The position numbers and the translations under genes were made by a program. DNA of 64,000 nucleotides from Thysanoteuthis rhombus. Its lineage: Eukaryota > Mollusca > Cephalopoda > Oegopsida > Thysanoteuthidae. The stretch is from NCBI GenBank assembly GCA_963457665.1, contig OY735201.1, positions 31,333,323-31,397,322 on the forward strand, read 5' to 3'. Shown piece after piece: positions 52,560-63,967 of the stretch (position 1 is its first letter; each line of letters starts with the position of its first letter). The notes beneath the pieces were generated by a model. It searched no databases. It worked only from the letters and a program-made list of their open reading frames with translations, and had not been told where the DNA came from.

Positions 52560-52880
52560 CCAAGAATTACAAGTTGCTGTGCAATTGCTTATCCCATGGA
52601 GAAATCACATGACAGCACATTATATTAGATAACAATCAGGTCCATGATGACAAAAACCATTAGAAAAATCAAATGGCAATGGGTAGGCCATATTGCAAAA
52701 ATGTCAACCACTGGACGTTACAACTCAAGTTGACCTCATGCAAAATTGTGGCTGGCAAAAAATTTGATATTATATTGATTTAGACAAGTTTGGAAGGTAT
52801 TGGCACCCACCGTGATGCCCATGATCAAGAGGTCCAATGGATTTGGGGGGAGATCTATATCCAACACCATATCTCGTGCA
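52560..52880 (+). mobile_element. Third copy of the LINE family, C-terminal fragment
   Basis: Reads MEKS around 52597, then IRKIKWQWVGHIAKMSTTGR around 52655-52720, the same KxKWQWxGHIxRM motif as at 14.7 kb. The 3' part shares the blocks GTGGCTGGCAAAAAA, GACAAGTTTGGAAGGTATTG and GATCAAGAGGTCCAATGGAT with the other copies and ends in AGATCTATATCCAACACC. Because the KWQW block is better preserved, this copy gives the cleanest view of the family C-terminus in the window. It is 5'-truncated. Confidence 0.8.
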
Positions 52881-53071
52881 ACCCTAATTTTTTTTTGTGG
52901 GACCCACTTTGGGAAACATTGCACTAGAAATAACTTCAAAAAATCATTAGGTTTCTGATTGACTCCAGCAAAATAGTTAGTGTCACGTAAATGGTGAGAA
53001 AAATGACTGTCAGTAAACAGTATTACAGCAATTGTTTTTTTCTTAACAGACGAGAAAGATTAAATAAAATA

Positions 53072-53256
53072 CAGCAAAACCCTCACTATAACAAACTAAT
53101 CAGAGGGAAGTGAATAAGGAGTAAGTTGGTTATGGTCAACATCCTCGCAGCATTTATCAAACTTTGTTCAGTAAATTCTAAGTCAGTTCAGTTGAATCCA
53201 CACATTCATTGAAACTGAAATTCATTATATCAAGGTTTGTTATAGTGAGATGTTTT
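53072..53256. mobile_element. Pogo-like MITE, copy 1
   Basis: The left end starts CAGCAAAACCCTCACTATAA just after a TA. The 15-mer CTCACTATAACAAAC (53082-53096) is exactly complementary to GTTTGTTATAGTGAG (53235-53249). CAG ends with a CTCGCTATAACGAAC-like core and TA insertion are typical of pogo/Tc1-superfamily MITEs in invertebrates. The outermost right-hand bases have drifted, so the 3' boundary is approximate. The interior shares with copy 2 (56.6 kb) a motif about TTTATCAAACTT and an AAGTCAGTTC block followed by a GGATCCA-like stretch. No coding sequence inside. Confidence 0.75.
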
Positions 53257-53598
53257 TAAAAAGAATATCAAGTTTAGTAGGTAGTATATAGGTTAGTATA
53301 AAAAGGCACACTGATATGCATGGAATATCAAAGACAATGAAATGTTTGTGAAGCTCCACCACAATTTGCAAGCAATTCTGCAGAGAAACACAAAAAAAAA
53401 AAGGGTAACAATGAGAAATTAGCTTAACCATATGAAAACTATTTTTTGTATTACTTTCTGAAAGTCATTCAATTCTCAATCAGCTCAGTACAGAACAGTT
53501 GTACGTATCAGAAAGAAAGACTCCGGCTGGACTTGAATGTTAAAAGTGATTTTTTCCCCATTCATCTTACAGTCATTTTTTGGAAGTAACATTCGAGG

Positions 53599-54237
53599 GT
53601 GCTGACCAAGGGTTCTATACACCATGGTGCTGACCAGTTCAATATCAAAATTCACAATGATGCTCTGGAAAAACCACTGAGTACCAATCCCTGTCAAATG
53701 AAGTATATTGAGCAATTATACTGTCAACCCCATTATATGGAGCTGAGATATATCCAATACATAAATAGCTCACAGGTGAAAAAGCTCCATGAATTCATGA
53801 TGAGGCACCGGGGACAGATCATGAATATCTCATGGTAGGACGAAAAACCAAACATAGATATCTTGAGAAATGCTGGTCTCGATTTAATGGAGGACCTAGT
53901 CATAAAAATAAACAAGAGATGGTTAGGCCATGTCAAGTGAATGGATACAATTAGGCTGCCTAGGCAACTGCTGTACTCCAAACTGAGCAGCAGTAGAAGG
54001 AATCAAGGAAGTCGCCGGCAACAATTCTAAGATACATTCAGAAGGGACATCAACCTAGAGGGCTGGCAACAGTTGGCCAAGGAGAGAGAGAATCACCTAG
54101 AGAAACATGATCACTGCCCATGTGACCGTCATCATCAACATGATGGACTACCAATGAATTTTCGCTTGATACAGATGATCATTGAAGCAGTGATGTTAGT
54201 CATTAGAAGTGATATCTGCCCTTTCATTTGTCCATGA
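53599..54237 (+). mobile_element. Second LINE family: RT C-terminal segment, one frame with three stops
   Basis: A single frame runs about 212 codons with only three internal stops (53836 TAG, 53938 TGA, 54028 TAA), each explainable by one transition. It reads a YGAE-type motif region (HYMELRYIQ), KKLHEFMMRHRGQIMNISW, then DILRNAGLDLMEDLVIKINK, RWLGHVK, MDTIRLPRQLLYSKLSSSRR and DINLEGWQQLAKERENH. The order LH-F-MRHLR-IM-ISW, RWLGHV-RM, R-P-QLLYS-L, then W--LA-(D/E)R is that of the C-terminal part of non-LTR retrotransposon polyproteins, clearly a different family from the KWQW one at 14 and 52.6 kb. The RT catalytic region lies outside or is lost. Frame integrity suggests a comparatively young relic. 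Confidence 0.8.
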
Positions 54238-55141
54238 CACTCTGCAGTATTTTCGAATGGTCTTCCCTAAGAGAAGATACAAAACGGTTTAAGGAATAGA
54301 GAACGCAACTGTCCAGGCAGTTCAACAACATACCATTACAGCTTTTTTACAAGTTGGCCTTGCAGGCAGGCAAATTACTTGTATTGGTAAGAATCCCGCA
54401 TAAATGCCCTTCATGAAATGAGATTTAGCTCTTATGAAGAAGTATTGCGTTCTGGAAAGGATGCAGCAGATCCAGTAGCTTAAGATAAGTTAGTGGATGA
54501 AACTGATTCGCTCAATATGACACTTCTTTTCACAGGGGACAAAGTTGATGACAATATCCTTACTATTGATGGCGGAGGGAACTGAAATAGGGGTCACAGC
54601 AGCAGTCACCCAGGGTGAGAGGAAGATCATATCAGTCCAAGAAGAAACATTACCAACCAGGATTTTTCAGTACAGAGTGAAATTCCAACCAAACATTGCT
54701 TCAGAAACATGTGCCTAAGCTCGAAACAGGAAACCACTGCGTGACAGGTAAGGATATATATGATTAACCAAAGATAAGAACACCCAGGACAATCATCAAT
54801 CATGTTCTTGCTTTTGATTGGTTACCAATATTTGCCATCTCCAAGTACGATATCTATCTAAATTCTGAATATTTGTACGTCGCAAGACCGAACATCCTGA
54901 TGTGTTTGCCAGATTTTCTGGAAAGTTTCCATGTGATCTGCCACAGCAAATTAGGCAGGCCTGAACTCTGACCATTCATCGAACAAACACTAATGAGGTC
55001 CTTGGAGAGTAGGGGAGGCTCAACTCATGGTAGGGAAATGACCAAGGTTATGCATGCATTGTGGACTATCATATCTGAGTACAACAATGACATACAAGAA
55101 TCCAATGATCAGGTCAGCATTCTAGAGACTCGAATGGTGAA
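54238..55141 (+). other. Low-AT block upstream of the CXC remnant, probably its decayed 5' part
   Basis: Base composition stays less AT-rich than the flanks, and short coding-like stretches appear in shifting frames, for example LRFSSYEEVLRSGKDAADPV near 54420 and MTKVMHALWTIISEYNNDIQ near 55038, the latter running towards the CXC piece. No domain was recognised. It may be the N-terminal part of the same decayed gene or unrelated transposon filler between the LINE and the CXC remnant. Confidence that it once coded is moderate to low. Confidence 0.35.
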
Positions 55142-55602
55142 TTGACCACCCAGACCCGTGCAAATGCAGTCCTGCTCCAAAATCAAACAAACCATGTCAT
55201 AGATAACCTTGAGAGCAACATGATGGCAATAAGGTTTGGTGGTAAGAGTACTGATTCACTAACCCCTTCACACTACAACCTTCTTAGCAAGCATATCGTT
55301 TCAGCCAAGTCATTCGTCACCCTAGAATGTCTCCTTCCCACAGAATCCTTGACTAAATATAATTACTTCAGAGGACATCACTGGATCATGGCATAATCAC
55401 AATTGGTATGCATCAGTTACGACCAAGAAAATTCTATCCAAGAAAGCCCGCTGCAGATGGTCCCGTGATTGCACGACTACCTACCATGGTATTTGCAAAA
55501 GATTCAGACTACCATGCATGTCTACTTATGGACGGTGCAGAAATGAAAATGGTGAGAATCCACGATCAACCTTTACAGGTACTGATTAAATGTACTTCTT
55601 AG
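55142..55602 (+). pseudogene. Decayed cysteine-rich (CXC/tesmin-like) protein of a repetitive invertebrate family
   Basis: The first frame (55142-55396) reads GGKSTDSLTPSHYNLLSKHI, then LECLLPTESLTKYNYFRGHH. This resembles the LPPTSAAAKYHSFR-type motif of a protein family, present in many copies in several invertebrate genomes, that ends in a Cys-rich domain. A +1 shift near 55389 leads into ARCRWSRDCTTTYHGICKRF, then RLPCMSTYGRC. Against the usual CxCxxxC....CxCxxxGLxCxxxCGxC pattern several Cys are kept while others read Trp and Tyr, simple point changes. The shift and lost Cys mean no function is likely. The family assignment is from memory of its motifs; high copy number suggests a mobile carrier, which is inference. 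Confidence 0.55.
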
Positions 55603-55720
55603 AAATAAAAATTAGGCAATTGGTAACCACTTTCTTGTGAACAGTTGACTATAGTTCAAATATGCTAATTGGATTCATATACCTCCATAACATTGGACTA
55701 AGCACCTAAATTACATGTCT

Positions 55721-55924
55721 AGGATGAATAATGGAGCAGTAATGGGCGTTTCAAGGATTTGGTGGCCATCTTGGAAATTATCTTTTCAGTGATCAGACTG
55801 GTGAACTTCTGATATGTCATCAAATATACTTGATTCTACAAAAAACTTATAAAGGATGAATAATGAATGATAAATGGTTACTTCAAGGACTTGGTGATCA
55901 TCTTGAAAATTATACCTTTCCAGT
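55721..55924 (+). repeat. Direct duplication with family D words
   Basis: AGGATGAATAATG starts at 55721 and again at 55853 (period 132). Each is followed by a TTTCAAGGATTTGGTGGCCA / CTTCAAGGACTTGGTGATCA block, then TCTTGGAAATTAT / TCTTGAAAATTAT and a TTTC-CAGT end. The word TTGGTG-CATCTTGAAA is shared with the inverted ends of the 2.03-2.52 kb element. Confidence 0.65.
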
Positions 55925-56598
55925 TGCAAAATAAAAAAAGAGAAGAATATTTTTTTCACTGATCAAGCATACCTTAGAGCCTCTCAAAATGAAGAAATAT
56001 GGCTCTTCGCATCTAAATCCAGCAAAATTACATAGCAGAGATGCATTTTTTTCATGGCCACATTCAAGATTTTCCATTTAGCTTTTTCACAAGTGCCTGG
56101 TCTATAGATACCTTATATTGGCATGGGTCCTAATTGTAGCGACCAATAAATAAACTATGAAATTCTTGACTGCTTGCGTAGCATTTGTTTATAATACAAA
56201 CCTCATTCTCTTTGCATACAGAGGATACAGAAAGAGTCAAGTTATTTCAAGTTATTTATAATAGCATTAATAAACAAAGCTGGTGATCTACATTCGGTAA
56301 AAGCTACTATAAATAAAACCTGGGAAAGTTGAGTAAAAAAAATAAAATTGCTGAGCTTTTCGTTTTTGTTATTATATCAAATTACAGAATGGGACGGCTT
56401 GAAACAAACAACAGGTACCTTGAAATGAGATAAATGCTTCTGAAGTTACATTTTCATTTTTAGGTTAAAAAAACATGTTCTCCTTGCCTGATTATGTGAG
56501 ATACAACTTCTTCAAGCCAGAAAACAAGAAAAAGTTTCCAGTTTAAAAAGAAAAATCAGGGTTGATAAAATAAGCATTTCACATTAAAGTTTCAAATA
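55925..56598. other. AT-rich, no recognised feature
   Basis: A CACATTCAAGATTTTCCATT stretch near 56059 is reminiscent of family D words. Otherwise nothing. Confidence 0.4.
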
Positions 56599-56973
56599 CA
56601 GTTAACCCTCGCTATAACAAACTAATTATGAGGAAGGGGTGGACATTAGAGCCAAAACTTTTACTGGTTGCCTCTTTTTCAGTAAACTTTCGTCTGTATC
56701 TCTCCATACAAACTACTTACGTACTTTTCTATAAGATAATGATTGGTTCTTGCATTCATCAAACTTCATTCAGAAAACAAAAGAGTTTGTTATGGTCTGT
56801 GCATACTCCTCATTTATTTAACTCCATACAGTAAGTGACAAGAAGGTTTGTCATGGTCCACATGTTCATTGTATTTATCAAACTTCATCTAATAAGTCAG
56901 TTCGGATGGATCCACGAGTCCGCTAAAGCTGAAATTGGTTATAATGAGTGTTTATAGTAATTAATATTTACTG
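56599..56973. mobile_element. Pogo-like MITE, copy 2
   Basis: Begins CAGTTAACCCTCGCTATAAC after TA (56597-56598) and ends with GGTTATAATGAG followed by a degenerate tail and ACTG, with TA just outside (56974-56975). CAACTT-containing blocks (CATCAAACTTCATTC and TATCAAACTTCATC) and TAAGTCAGTTCGGATGGATC match copy 1 at 53.1 kb. The internal motif GTTTGTTATGGTC/GTTTGTCATGGTC occurs twice, so this copy is longer, with an internal duplication. A 36-bp poly-A starts about 13 bp beyond its right end. Confidence 0.72.
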
Positions 56974-56984
56974 TAAATAAGGCT

Positions 56985-56985
<1 letters not shown>

Positions 56986-57021
<36 letters not shown>
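56986..57021. repeat. Poly-A tract, 36 bp
   Basis: Uninterrupted A run just right of pogo-like MITE copy 2. It may be an unrelated retroposon tail, since no SINE body was recognised. Confidence 0.95.
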
Positions 57022-57023
<2 letters not shown>

Positions 57024-57047
57024 TACAAAATCATATCTACTTATAGA

Positions 57048-57510
57048 TATTTTGCTGAAAACCAAAAATACCTCCCACCCAACAATTTAAACTAAAGACT
57101 CTTCTAGTAGAACAAGTTCAGTATCTTTTTTCTCATGGAAGTGAAAATATATACGTGAATTTTCTTCACAGGCAATAATCAGTTAATCTTATCTTGAAAA
57201 AAAATAATGGATCAGGACATGTCATGTAGCAATGATCAGCAAGCTTACGGACCATTGTTAGAGGGGTCGATCTTCATTGGATCGACTAGTATCGATGGTC
57301 TGAGATCAACTTATGCCTACTTATATGAAGAACAGTTTATTTTTTGTTTTTCTATCCGTAACAATGGACTCTTCTATTCGAACGTAACAATTTTGCTGAT
57401 AAAAATATTACCTTCCCACCATTTTTTTTTTCCTTAGAAGAATCATCACATAGAAATTCAAAAATATCTGTGAATTCTTTTTCACGGGGATTAACTAGTT
57501 AAAAAATAAG
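57048..57510 (+). repeat. Pair of related AT-rich blocks (57048-57200 and 57345-57510)
   Basis: Both blocks carry GACTCTTCTA followed by TAGAAC or TTCGAAC, a TTTTGCTGA word followed by a TACC(T)TCCCACC word, and a GTGAATT-CTT-TTCAC-GG stretch before AGTTAA. CAATGGACTCTTCTATTCGA at 57362 resembles a pogo/Tigger end, but no complementary right end was found. The relation could be an old duplication or two members of one MITE family. Confidence 0.4.
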
Positions 57511-59963
57511 TCAAGGCTGTAAAAATCATAAGAATCACTAGAGTGCACAGCATATATACATCGAGTAATAGAGTTATTGGATCTTCAGTTTTCATCTCCA
57601 ACAAAGAAAATTCATCTAGAACAGGCTTCAAATTAGAGCTACGAACCGTTTAACATGAAGTCAATGCCATACTTATAAATGGTGAAATTATAAGATACCA
57701 TTCATTTGAAGAAAGAAACCAAAGCTGGAAGATAATGCCCACATAAAATGTACAAAATGAACAATATTGTTCCAGTCTAATGATGTTCTGCTGCCTTCCT
57801 AATAGGATTGAAAATAGATCATGTAAGACAAGCAGCAAGAAATATCCAATATTCACTTATCAGGATTCTAATGCAATCCTACTGACTGAAGCAGAGGAAT
57901 TCAATGAAGAAGAAAGCAAGGACAAACTTGTTTCAGCAGAAAAGATACTGGAGTCTAATATCAATAAAACACAGAGAGAAATTACATTTTATGGTTATTT
58001 TTCTCTTTCCTGTAAATGGGCATTGAATAATGCACAAAGTAAATGTAATAAAAAGAAATCCAGAGAAAAACCAAGTTGTTTCTATTTATAAATACAATGT
58101 ACTTCCACTTAAGAACTAATCACTAAACTAACTATCAATAGCTGGATGAACTATTCTAGTAACTACTACTAATAACAACACAGATAAATTTTGCCAGAAA
58201 GCCCACTACTACTACTACTACACGCCATCTTGGCAACTAATTCGAAAAAAGACCTTTCATGACTTATAGGTCTAACTAGTGGTTTTGTGCTAGTCTAACC
58301 TATTTTGAACTACATCTACTAAAGCACACTCTATTCGTCTATGGATTTGACTGCTGAAGTACAATTTAATCTGAAATTCAAACTATGCAACATTTACCAT
58401 TTTACCACAAAAACTGTTGAATCTTACCCAATGAGTTTTATTACTGAGAATTAGAATAACCAGTACCAATCCAGTCTTCAAACTTTATAAATGTGAGTGG
58501 GAGGAGGGAGAATTTAAAATTCTTTCATCAGTTTTAGCCACATGAATAGGAGAGAATAATTTGAATTTCAACTATTACTTACGTATCTTGTTAGAACATG
58601 CATTAAAAGTGAGAAAATGAAGTAATCACGAAAATGTCCCGAGTTAATTGCTTCTTAATTGATCACAATAATGTAAACAATCACAAATGGTATCACAGAT
58701 TTTACAAGTAACAGTCTAATAGACAGAGGAGCAACTATCGGCATTAGCTTTGAAATCAAAATTTCATTTCCTTTTTCGACAAGTATCTGAAATTCTTCAT
58801 TTGTCCATAGATGGGCGGAATAATGGTTAACTCAAAATAAAGTGGGAGGAAATGTTTCAAAGGTAAACTTGAACGAAAAGTTAGGGATGTTTTAATAAAG
58901 ATACATGATATTAAGTATGAATGAGAGAGTTAAACCCATATAAAGTGATTTTACCTTTGTCCTTAAGGAATATACCTACTAAGCATCAACAACTAGATAT
59001 ACCCACACATTGTGTCATCATGTCTTCAGATATTAATAATGATGACTCCAGTGAGCTATTTTCTACTGGGAGGTGTGGGTAGGTTAGTGTGTTGTATACA
59101 CAAGAGGTTTTCTACTTGTTTTTCTCATATCTATTTTAATTGGAAATGGTGACTAAAGCAGATTAGACTGATACCCACAGCACTGAATTGGCACAATAAG
59201 AACACCTATCTGCTCATCAGATAATATCAGGCTATTTAAAAAGTTTCATCTATATTAAACATGAATATTAAAATCAATGGAGATAATTTGTTACGTAAGG
59301 AACAAGTCTCAAAATTGCAATGAGTAGGATTGATATAATGTGAAAAGAGGCATTTGTGTAAGTGTTGTCATGCTGTCGTTACTTCCATTGACTGTGCCTA
59401 CTTGGAAAAATCTAGAGAATCATCAAATTATGCTGTTCATCTGGGTGGGAGTAGGAATCTGAATCGTCCATTCATTTGCATTTCATAAACATATCTGATG
59501 CATATCATGATAATTATACCGTCTCATGTCCATCTAATAAAATTAAAGCCTGAAAAGATTAATCATGTATTGTTCAAAACTTCAAAGTAAATTTTAATAG
59601 CCTTCTGGTATTTTATAAGTTGCATAGTTTAATGAAAACAAACTCCCAACCCTTTTGTTTTAGCCACACTTAGAAATAAAAAATATGTCTGCTATTTGCA
59701 TTCGCATAGAAAATAAAATTAATACCAATTTCCATGAACATTTTTTTTTTTATTCTTGAAAAGGAATTCAACATATCATCGCAAGATGATAACTTCCTTG
59801 GATAGAGGAATCATAAAATAAGATAGATAAAATTCAAAGAAAGATTTTGTAAATAGAAACAAGGAGATCAGAAGAAGCCATTCATTTTCAATTGATATAG
59901 AGAAAAGTAAACACTCAAAAGATACAAGTGATAATTTCTTGAAGCGAAAATGATGGATGTAAG

Positions 59964-59998
59964 TGTATATATATATATAAGAGAGAGAGAGAGAGAGA
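59964..59998. repeat. (TA)n then (GA)n microsatellite
   Basis: Short TA run passing into a GA run of about 18 bp. Confidence 0.9.
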
Positions 59999-61101
59999 TA
60001 GTGTAAAACACTTTTTAATGAACACACAGCTACTTTACTCTAATCCAAGGTAGATACTAGACAGAGTGCACAGGTACTCTGACTCTAGACAGAAGTGCCG
60101 ATCTATATGTAAATAACAATTTCATTTTTTTATGGGTGCTATGCTAGAACTACAAATATTTCATAAGCAGGATTTTGTTTCAGTGTCTTAAATTTACATA
60201 ATAGACAGTGAATACATAAATACATAAGTATATCAATCATGATAAGAATACTAACTTATTAATACAAAGCAGAAATCCTTTTTCTTCATGAGGCAATGGC
60301 ACATTAAGGTCTTTAGATTCAATTTGTCTAAATATAGGAAGGATTTTCATGCAACCAGTTGAATATATAAGGAAGAATATTCATTGTTCAACAGAATAAA
60401 GAAAAATAAATCTTGAATCATTTTTCACTAGGGTACACAAATATTAAAAGAGCATTCCAAGAAACCAAATGTTTTTGGAACACTTTGAAAGTAAAAAAAA
60501 AAGAAAAAAGAAAGAAAAAAAAAAAAAGTTGTCTGTGTGAGTAAATTGAACAAGATTCAAGTACAACTCTTCTATTTCATTGCAAGAGAGAAAATAGCTA
60601 CAGTACTCCAACATTGAATAATTCACACAAGTACACTATTTGAATCTACAAGTACCAATTTCAATGTCATTTCCTGATAGACCATGTCAGAGGTAAAAGT
60701 TTCAACCCAGGCATCAATTCAAAGCCTTTAACAGGGCTGTGGGAAATTGAATTGTCAGAATCATTTTTTGTTTAATAAAGAGAACTTTTTCATAATAAAA
60801 TGAAAAAAAAATTTTTTTTTCAAAAATGATCCACTTTTATGCTTACCAGATAGATTAAAAGGGATCAGATTGTAAAACAATGACACCCATATTTGATCAG
60901 CAAAGAGGTGCACGCCTCATGATATTGTAAACTTCGGATCTATAATCCATCTTCTCAAAATAATATTCAATTTGAGAACATCATTCATCATATCTATGAT
61001 TCAACTACATATAGTATTCTTTAGAGTCAACAGTTGTAGAAAGAAAAACCTTCAACATGAATAACAGAACACTCAAATGCTTTTTGTTTTTAAAAATTTA
61101 C

Positions 61102-61106
61102 ATATA

Positions 61107-61172
<66 letters not shown>

Positions 61173-61194
61173 CATACATACATATAATATATAT
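61102..61194. repeat. (TA)n / (TACA)n compound microsatellite
   Basis: A TA run of about 65 bp with one TG step, then four TACA units, then TA again. Confidence 0.95.
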
Positions 61195-62707
61195 CAGTGC
61201 ACCACAAGACTTCAAACTCAAGTGAAAATAATCACATTTCAGGCAAAAATATGTCAATCAATTAATTGTTTTAATTTTTAAACCCATAGATGCCTATAAG
61301 CCAATATTTAGTCAACCCTGAAAAAAATTGCCATAGAAAATATACTAATGGAAGAAAGCAGATGAAATTACAAATGAACACTATCAGCATGAGAAACCTC
61401 CTTTCAGTCTCATTTGAGGATTAGGAGATGAAAGTTCGTCATAGTGCACTCTCCTCTATTTCATATCTTTCAGTCAACCATATTGTGGTGTATTCATTTG
61501 TTTTATCCTAATGTATCATATTTATATGTAGGAAAAATCCAAGTTAAATAGTTAACAAGTGCTTGTGTAATAGGAATGTTTTGTGTCGTATATCTCAGTT
61601 GCCACACAGTTGAGATACTGTATAACAAGTTAGTTCTAAGATATCAGAAAATATGAAGATAGGAGACAGACAATCAAGTCATCATGTTGAGAAGGGAGGG
61701 GGCCACAGCCCTCCCCATCATTGTGGTAGCCCTTCCTCCATCAGATCCAGTAAAATTATCATTTCTCAAACATAGGATTAGGGGGAGATCTAGTTATAGA
61801 ATTTGCTGAAACATTTTCAAAGCACCATCTAGTCATATCATTTGTGCTCTGATATCAGTTAATTAAAAATTAAAAGTCAATAGCATTGAAGGGAAACCCA
61901 GTAAAAGCAACTGGAACGATTTGTGACAACAGACAAAAAAAAAAATGTCAATTAGAAGAAAAAAAAGATGCCATGAAGAAAGGTAGCAGGGGCTCACTTG
62001 ATTATGACGTGTACAGGAGAATATTGATATGCAGATAACGGTTTTGCACACATTTGTTCAAATAGAGTTTGCATTGAACCTGTCAGTCAGGCATCTAGCT
62101 ATTCATCAGCAAGCAAGAGCCAGGTTCAAATTCAACAGCCACATCTAGTGAGGATTTATAATGAAAACATGGGGTGGAGGGTGTTAGACAGGATGGACCA
62201 GAAAGTATCAAATTGGCATCCAACGCAAGGAATGGTATTAATTGCTAGTCACCTACTTGATTGATGTTGCAATGAATAATGTATGGCATCTGTAGGAGCT
62301 ATGCTCAAGAAAAGATGTTATGGACCTTCTAGCCTTTTGCAGAAGTATAGTTCGATTTTGGGGGGGAAAAGTACTGCAATCCACCACAGCAAAGACAGAA
62401 AAGAAAATCTTAAAGGACAGAAGAAAGCAGGCTTGACATGCATGCCCACTGGGTTATTCTTCACGAAAAACTCGCAGTGCTTCTTGTCACATGAAAACAA
62501 TGAGATGTGGAAAAGGCGATAAAGATCTCCATATGAAATGCTTCCGGTCATATCACAGGGAATAATTACATATTCTAAAAACGTCATTTTGTTTCACAAA
62601 TTTTTTCAACAACCTACACATAGGACAACTCCGTATTTTCATGATAAAATTGTCTTTTTGGGTTTTTTTTCAAATGAATTTGCATTATCATACTAATATA
62701 CTTTCAT

Positions 62708-63345
62708 CTACACTATATATCTAATTATACCAAAATCGGTTGAACCAACATTACTGTTATTTACTTGGAAAATCTGATTTGGTAGGTTTTGAACTAAACA
62801 ATGAAGGAATTCATAAGGCACTTCATTTCGAGCAGCTAAGATGGCCATTTGGAGTTCTTGTACCATATCTAATTGTCTCTCATTATCCTTGTTAATCATC
62901 TCCATACATGTTCAATGATAGAGATTGGGGCAGTTGGTCAGCCAGACCAAAACATTTAAACCCTGATTTTAGAGAAATCATTAGGTAACCAATCTGAAGA
63001 CTTTCACCCACTAAATTTACCTTTTTAGCAGAGCTACATATCCTGCCATGTTCAGACGCCCATCAACTGGAGTGCCATCTTCCTGTCATACAGCACCCTA
63101 AATTATGAGCCCAACAATTCTATCAGCATGCTTTGAAAAGGTTCCCTTAGGTAATTGTAGGTTGTGCCAGTAATACTGAAAGCCATCTGGGCCATCCAGG
63201 TTTAACTTCCTATCTATGAAGAGAACCTTCCACCTCTCCTCATCAACCGCTTCATTTTCACTATTGATAGTCTTTTTTAAATGACCAACCCAAAAAATCT
63301 TGAACGGTAATGGATTATCTGCTTGCAAAGAGAAAGAAAAAAAAA
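62708..63345 (-). mobile_element. Tc1-type DNA transposon remnant, transposase catalytic half
   Basis: The minus strand reads, from about 63330 down, a segment with [20 protein letters not shown] and then YYWHNL, matching the Tc1-family block with FSDEKKFNLDGPDG and YYWHDL. The first catalytic Asp is kept (the D of FIDRK). After stops and a probable deletion of roughly 100 bp, 62960-62708 reads VWLTNCPNLYH, where the family has a SPDLNPIEN-W motif with the conserved Asp now Asn. It then continues with ELQMAILAARNEV and NLPNQIFQVNNSNVGSTDFG, the typical Tc1 C-terminus. At least two stops lie between the halves. I could not locate the terminal repeats. It is an inactive relic. Confidence 0.83.
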
Positions 63346-63911
63346 ATGCCTTATATCAATTGAATGTGCCTCATAAACAAGTAGTCATTGATTGGCAGTT
63401 AACATTTTCATCTATTTATCTATTAGCATTGGGTAGCAGTTAAATTATTAAAAAGGTTTTAGGAATTAGTAAAATTACCTTGACATTTTTAAGCAATTAC
63501 TTCAAATTGAAATTAATTAAAAAAAACTTGAATCTTAAAAAGAAATCTGAAACATTAAATTCTTTCATTTCATACATTCTTATAAATTAAAATCATGGCT
63601 TATTTGTAGAATGTTTCTCAACTGAAGCCATTTTGAAATCATTCTTTTATAGAATGATTGTAGTCAATATTTTGCGATCTACGATTTGTAACTGAAATAC
63701 TTCTAGTAGAAAACATTTTCCTATGGAGCCTTTTTTTAAAAATCTAGCCCAAAAAATCCCTTGCTCAATATTTGTTTGTTACAGATTGTTAGAACTTTTT
63801 TTTGTACTTAAGAATGAATATCTCATTAAATCAATAGCAGACTGATCGACAAATCAAAATTAACCATAATACAAATGCATCAACATAGAAATTTCTCACA
63901 GCTTCCTATCA

Positions 63912-63915
<4 letters not shown>
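63346..63915. other. AT-rich, no recognised feature
   Basis: No coding or repeat signal between the Tc1 relic and the TA tract. Confidence 0.5.

Positions 63916-63962
<47 letters not shown>
63916..63962. repeat. (TA)n microsatellite
   Basis: Uninterrupted TA run of about 47 bp near the window end. Confidence 0.95.

Positions 63963-63967
<5 letters not shown>

Larger units (their letters stand above)
57511..62707. other. AT-rich DNA with microsatellites
   Basis: TA/GA tracts at 59.97 and 61.1 kb, an ACT tract at 58204-58221, and A-rich runs at 60.5 and 60.8 kb. Overlapping 79- and 89-codon frames on opposite strands at 62.28-62.59 kb are unassigned. No gene recognised. Confidence 0.45.

Noticed and set aside
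52890-52925. CACTTTGGGAAACATTG as a possible hAT right end
   Set aside because: No complementary left end or 8-bp duplication found.
62085-62150. GGTTCAAATTCAAC as a possible B box
   Set aside because: The upstream sequence does not form an A box, so too weak to call a SINE.
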